A DNA stretch of 64,000 bases, from positions 79,709,084-79,773,083 of the forward strand of contig NC_088300.1 of assembly GCF_032854445.1 (NCBI RefSeq), in the 5' to 3' direction. Position numbers and translations under genes: made by a program. This DNA comes from Liolophura sinensis. Taxonomy: Eukaryota; Mollusca; Polyplacophora; Chitonida; Chitonidae. Positions 61,441 through 64,000 of the stretch are shown piece by piece. The notes beneath the pieces are model-generated. The model was given only the letters and a program-made list of their open reading frames with translations. It was not told where the DNA came from and made no database searches. The stretch's first letter is position 1. The number at the start of each line of letters is the position of its first letter.

Positions 61441-64000
61441 GAAATAGTGAACAGAATATAAACTGGAGATGTGCTGACATGGGGGGACTCATCACAATCA
61501 TGTCTACACACTGGCTAGTCAGCTTTTCTACAGTCACAGCCTGAAAGAGTGAACAGAATGTACACTGGAGATGTGCTGACATGGGGGACTCCATCACAAT
61601 CATGTCTACACACAGGCTAGTCAGCTTTTCCACAGTCACAGCCTGAAATAGTGAACAGGAATATACACTGGAGATGTGCTGACATGGGGGACTCATCACA
61701 ATCATGTCTACACACAGGCTAGTCAGCTTTTCCTCATTCACAGCCTGAAATAGTGAACAGAATGTACACTGGAGATGTGCTGACATGGGGGACTCATCAC
61801 AATCATGTCTACACACAGGCTAGTCAGCTTTTCCACAGTCACAGCCTGAAATAGTGAACAGAATGTACACTGGAGATGTGCTGACATGGGGGACTCATCA
61901 CAATCATGTCTACACACAGGCTAGTCAGCTTTTCCTCATTCACAGCCTGAAATAGTGAACAGAATGTACACTGGAGATGTGCTGACATGGGGGACTCATC
62001 ACAATCATGTCTACACACTGGCTAGTCAGCTTTTCTACAGTCACAGCCTGAAAGAGTGAACAGAATGTACACTGGAGATGTGCTGACATGGGGGACTCAT
62101 CACAATCATGTCTACACACAGGCTAGTCAGCTTTTCCACAGTCACAGCCTGAAATAGTGAACAGAATATACACTGGAGATGTGCTGACATGGGGGACTCA
62201 TCACAATCATGTCTACACACAGGCTAGTCAGCTTTTCCTCATTCACAGCCTGAAATAGTGAACAGAATGTACACTGGAGATGTGCTGACATGGGGGACTC
62301 ATCACAATCATGTCTACACACAGGCTAGTCAGCTTTTCCACAGTCACAGCCTGAAATAGTGAACAGAATGTACACTGGAGATGTGCTGACATGGGGGACT
62401 CATCACAATCATGTCTACACACAGGCTAGTCAGCTTTTCCTCACTCACAGCCTGAAATAGTGAACAGAATATACACTGGAGATGTGCTGACATGGGGGGA
62501 CTCATCACAATCATGTCTACACACAGGCTAGTCAGCTTTTCCACAGTCACAGCCTGAAATTAGTGAACAGAATGTACACTGGAGATGTGCTGACATGGGG
62601 GACTCATCACAATCATGTCTACACACAGGCTAGTCAGCTTTTCCTCACTCACAGCCTGAAATAGTGAACAGAATATACACTGGAGATGTGCTGACATGGG
62701 GGACTCATCACAATCATGTCTACACACAGGCTAGTCAGCTTTTCCACAGTCACACCTGAAATAGTGAACAGAATGTACACTGGAGATGTGCTGACATGGG
62801 GGACTCATCACAATCATGTCCACACACAGGCTAGTCAGCTTTTCCTCACTCACAGCCTGAAATAGTGAACAGAATGTACACTGGAGATGTGCTGACATGG
62901 GGGACTCATCACAATCATGTCTACACACAGGCTAGTCAGCTTTTCTACAGTCACAGCCTGAAATAGTGAACAGAATGTACACTGGAGATGTGCCGACATG
63001 GGGGACTCATCACAATCATGTCTACACACAGGCTAGTCAGCTTTTCCACAGTCACAGCCTGAAATAGTGAAACAGAATGTACACTGGAGATGTGCTGACA
63101 TGGGGGACTCATCACAATCATGTCTACACACAGGCTAGTCAGCTTTTCTACAGTCACAGCCTGAAATAGTGAATAGAATATACACTGGAGATGTGCTGAC
63201 ATGGGGGACTCATCACAATCATGTCCACACACAGGCTAGTCAGCTTTTCCACAGTCACAGCCTGAAATAGTGAACAGAATGTACACTGGAGATGTGCTGA
63301 CATGGGGGACTCATCACAATCATGTCTACACACAGGCTAGTCAGCTTTTCCACAGTCACAGCCTGAAATAGTGAACAGAATGTACACTGGAGATGTGCTG
63401 ACATGGGGGACTCATCACAATCATGTCTACACACAGGCTAGTCAGCTTTTCTACAGTCACAGCCTAAAATAGTGAACAGAATGTACACTGGAGATGTGCT
63501 GACATGGGGGGACTCATCACAATCATGTCTACACACAGGCTAGTCAGCTTTTCCACAGTCACAGCCTGAAATAGTGAACAGAATGTACACTGGAGATGTG
63601 CTGACATGGGGGACTCATCACAATCATGTCTACACACAGGCTAGTCAGCTTTTCCACAGTCACAGCCTAAAATAGTGAACAGAATATACACTGGAGATGT
63701 GCTGACATGGGGGACTCATCACAATCATGTCTACACACTGGCTAGTCAGCTTTTCCACAGTCACAGCCTGAAATAGTGAACAGAATGTACACTGGAGATG
63801 TGCTGACATGGGGGACTCATCACAATCATGTCTACACACAGGCTAGTCAGCTTTTCCACAGTCACAGCCTGAAATAGTGAACAGAATGTACACTGGAGAT
63901 GTGCTGACATGGGGGACTCATCACAATCATGTCCACACACTGGCTAGTCAGCTTTTCCACAGTCACAGCCTGAAATAGTAAACAGAATGTACACTGGAGA
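61441..64000. repeat. 101-bp minisatellite made from the start of the TRDMT1 catalytic exon
   Basis: About 25 units of roughly 101 bp run to the right edge. On the minus strand each contains TTTCAGGCTGTGACTGTGGA (acceptor plus first codons). The copy continues through KLTSLCVDMIVMSPPCQ, a copy of the first about 70 bases of the exon at 61438 including the catalytic PPCQ, and then drops into intron-like sequence. A frequent variant reads TGAGTGAGGAAAAG or TGAATGAGGAAAAG, giving AVSEEKL or AVNEEKL. The frame of the real exon stays open upstream through about four to five units (to about 61816). Confidence 0.95.

Overview
This is animal nuclear DNA. Short coding exons are separated by introns with GT-AG (once GC-AG) borders, AATAAA signals are present, and the DNA is full of tRNA-derived SINEs, retrotransposon remains and minisatellites. 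The SINE bodies, with a pyrimidine-rich CCCGG segment, an ATAATGCTGGCC core and an (AAAT)n tail, together with tandem HSPA12-type HSP70 genes, suggest a lophotrochozoan, most likely a mollusc. That placement is inference; I cannot name the species.

Five protein genes can be rebuilt exon by exon with matching splice phases. (1) A CLN3/battenin-family membrane protein lies on the minus strand (about 16895 down to 2033), and its C-terminal half lies off the left edge. (2) Head-to-head with it, an F-BAR + SH3 protein lies on the plus strand (17542-30428, 13 exons, 565 codons). (3, 4) Two tandem HSPA12-like HSP70-family genes lie on the minus strand (34981-31667 and 45343-39898). Their exon architecture is the same and their exons are patchily identical. 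(5) TRDMT1/DNMT2, the tRNA cytosine-38 methyltransferase, lies on the minus strand (61438 down to 51763), and its 5' exons lie off the right edge.

Between HSPA12-B and TRDMT1 is a decayed DIRS-type (tyrosine-recombinase) retrotransposon, 48.2-50.9 kb. It has gag-, RT-, RNase H- and recombinase-like pieces, and related tandem repeats lie on both sides. A 5'-truncated LINE sits in intron 5 of the F-BAR gene. Two SINE families are scattered through the window.

The most striking feature is the minisatellites. At least 16 arrays with units of about 19-101 bp occupy a large share of the window. Several are made from the edge of a neighbouring coding exon, including its splice site. These are the exon-9 acceptor of the CLN3-like gene, the exon-2 donor of both HSPA12 genes, and the acceptor of the catalytic PPCQ exon of TRDMT1. 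A two-copy early form occurs at exon 4 of the CLN3-like gene. These arrays place dozens of decoy splice sites beside the true one. In the HSPA12 genes the monomer is 36 bp and the reading frame stays open for several units, so use of a decoy donor would add 12-residue blocks in frame. I regard this recurring splice-junction amplification as the best candidate for something undescribed here.
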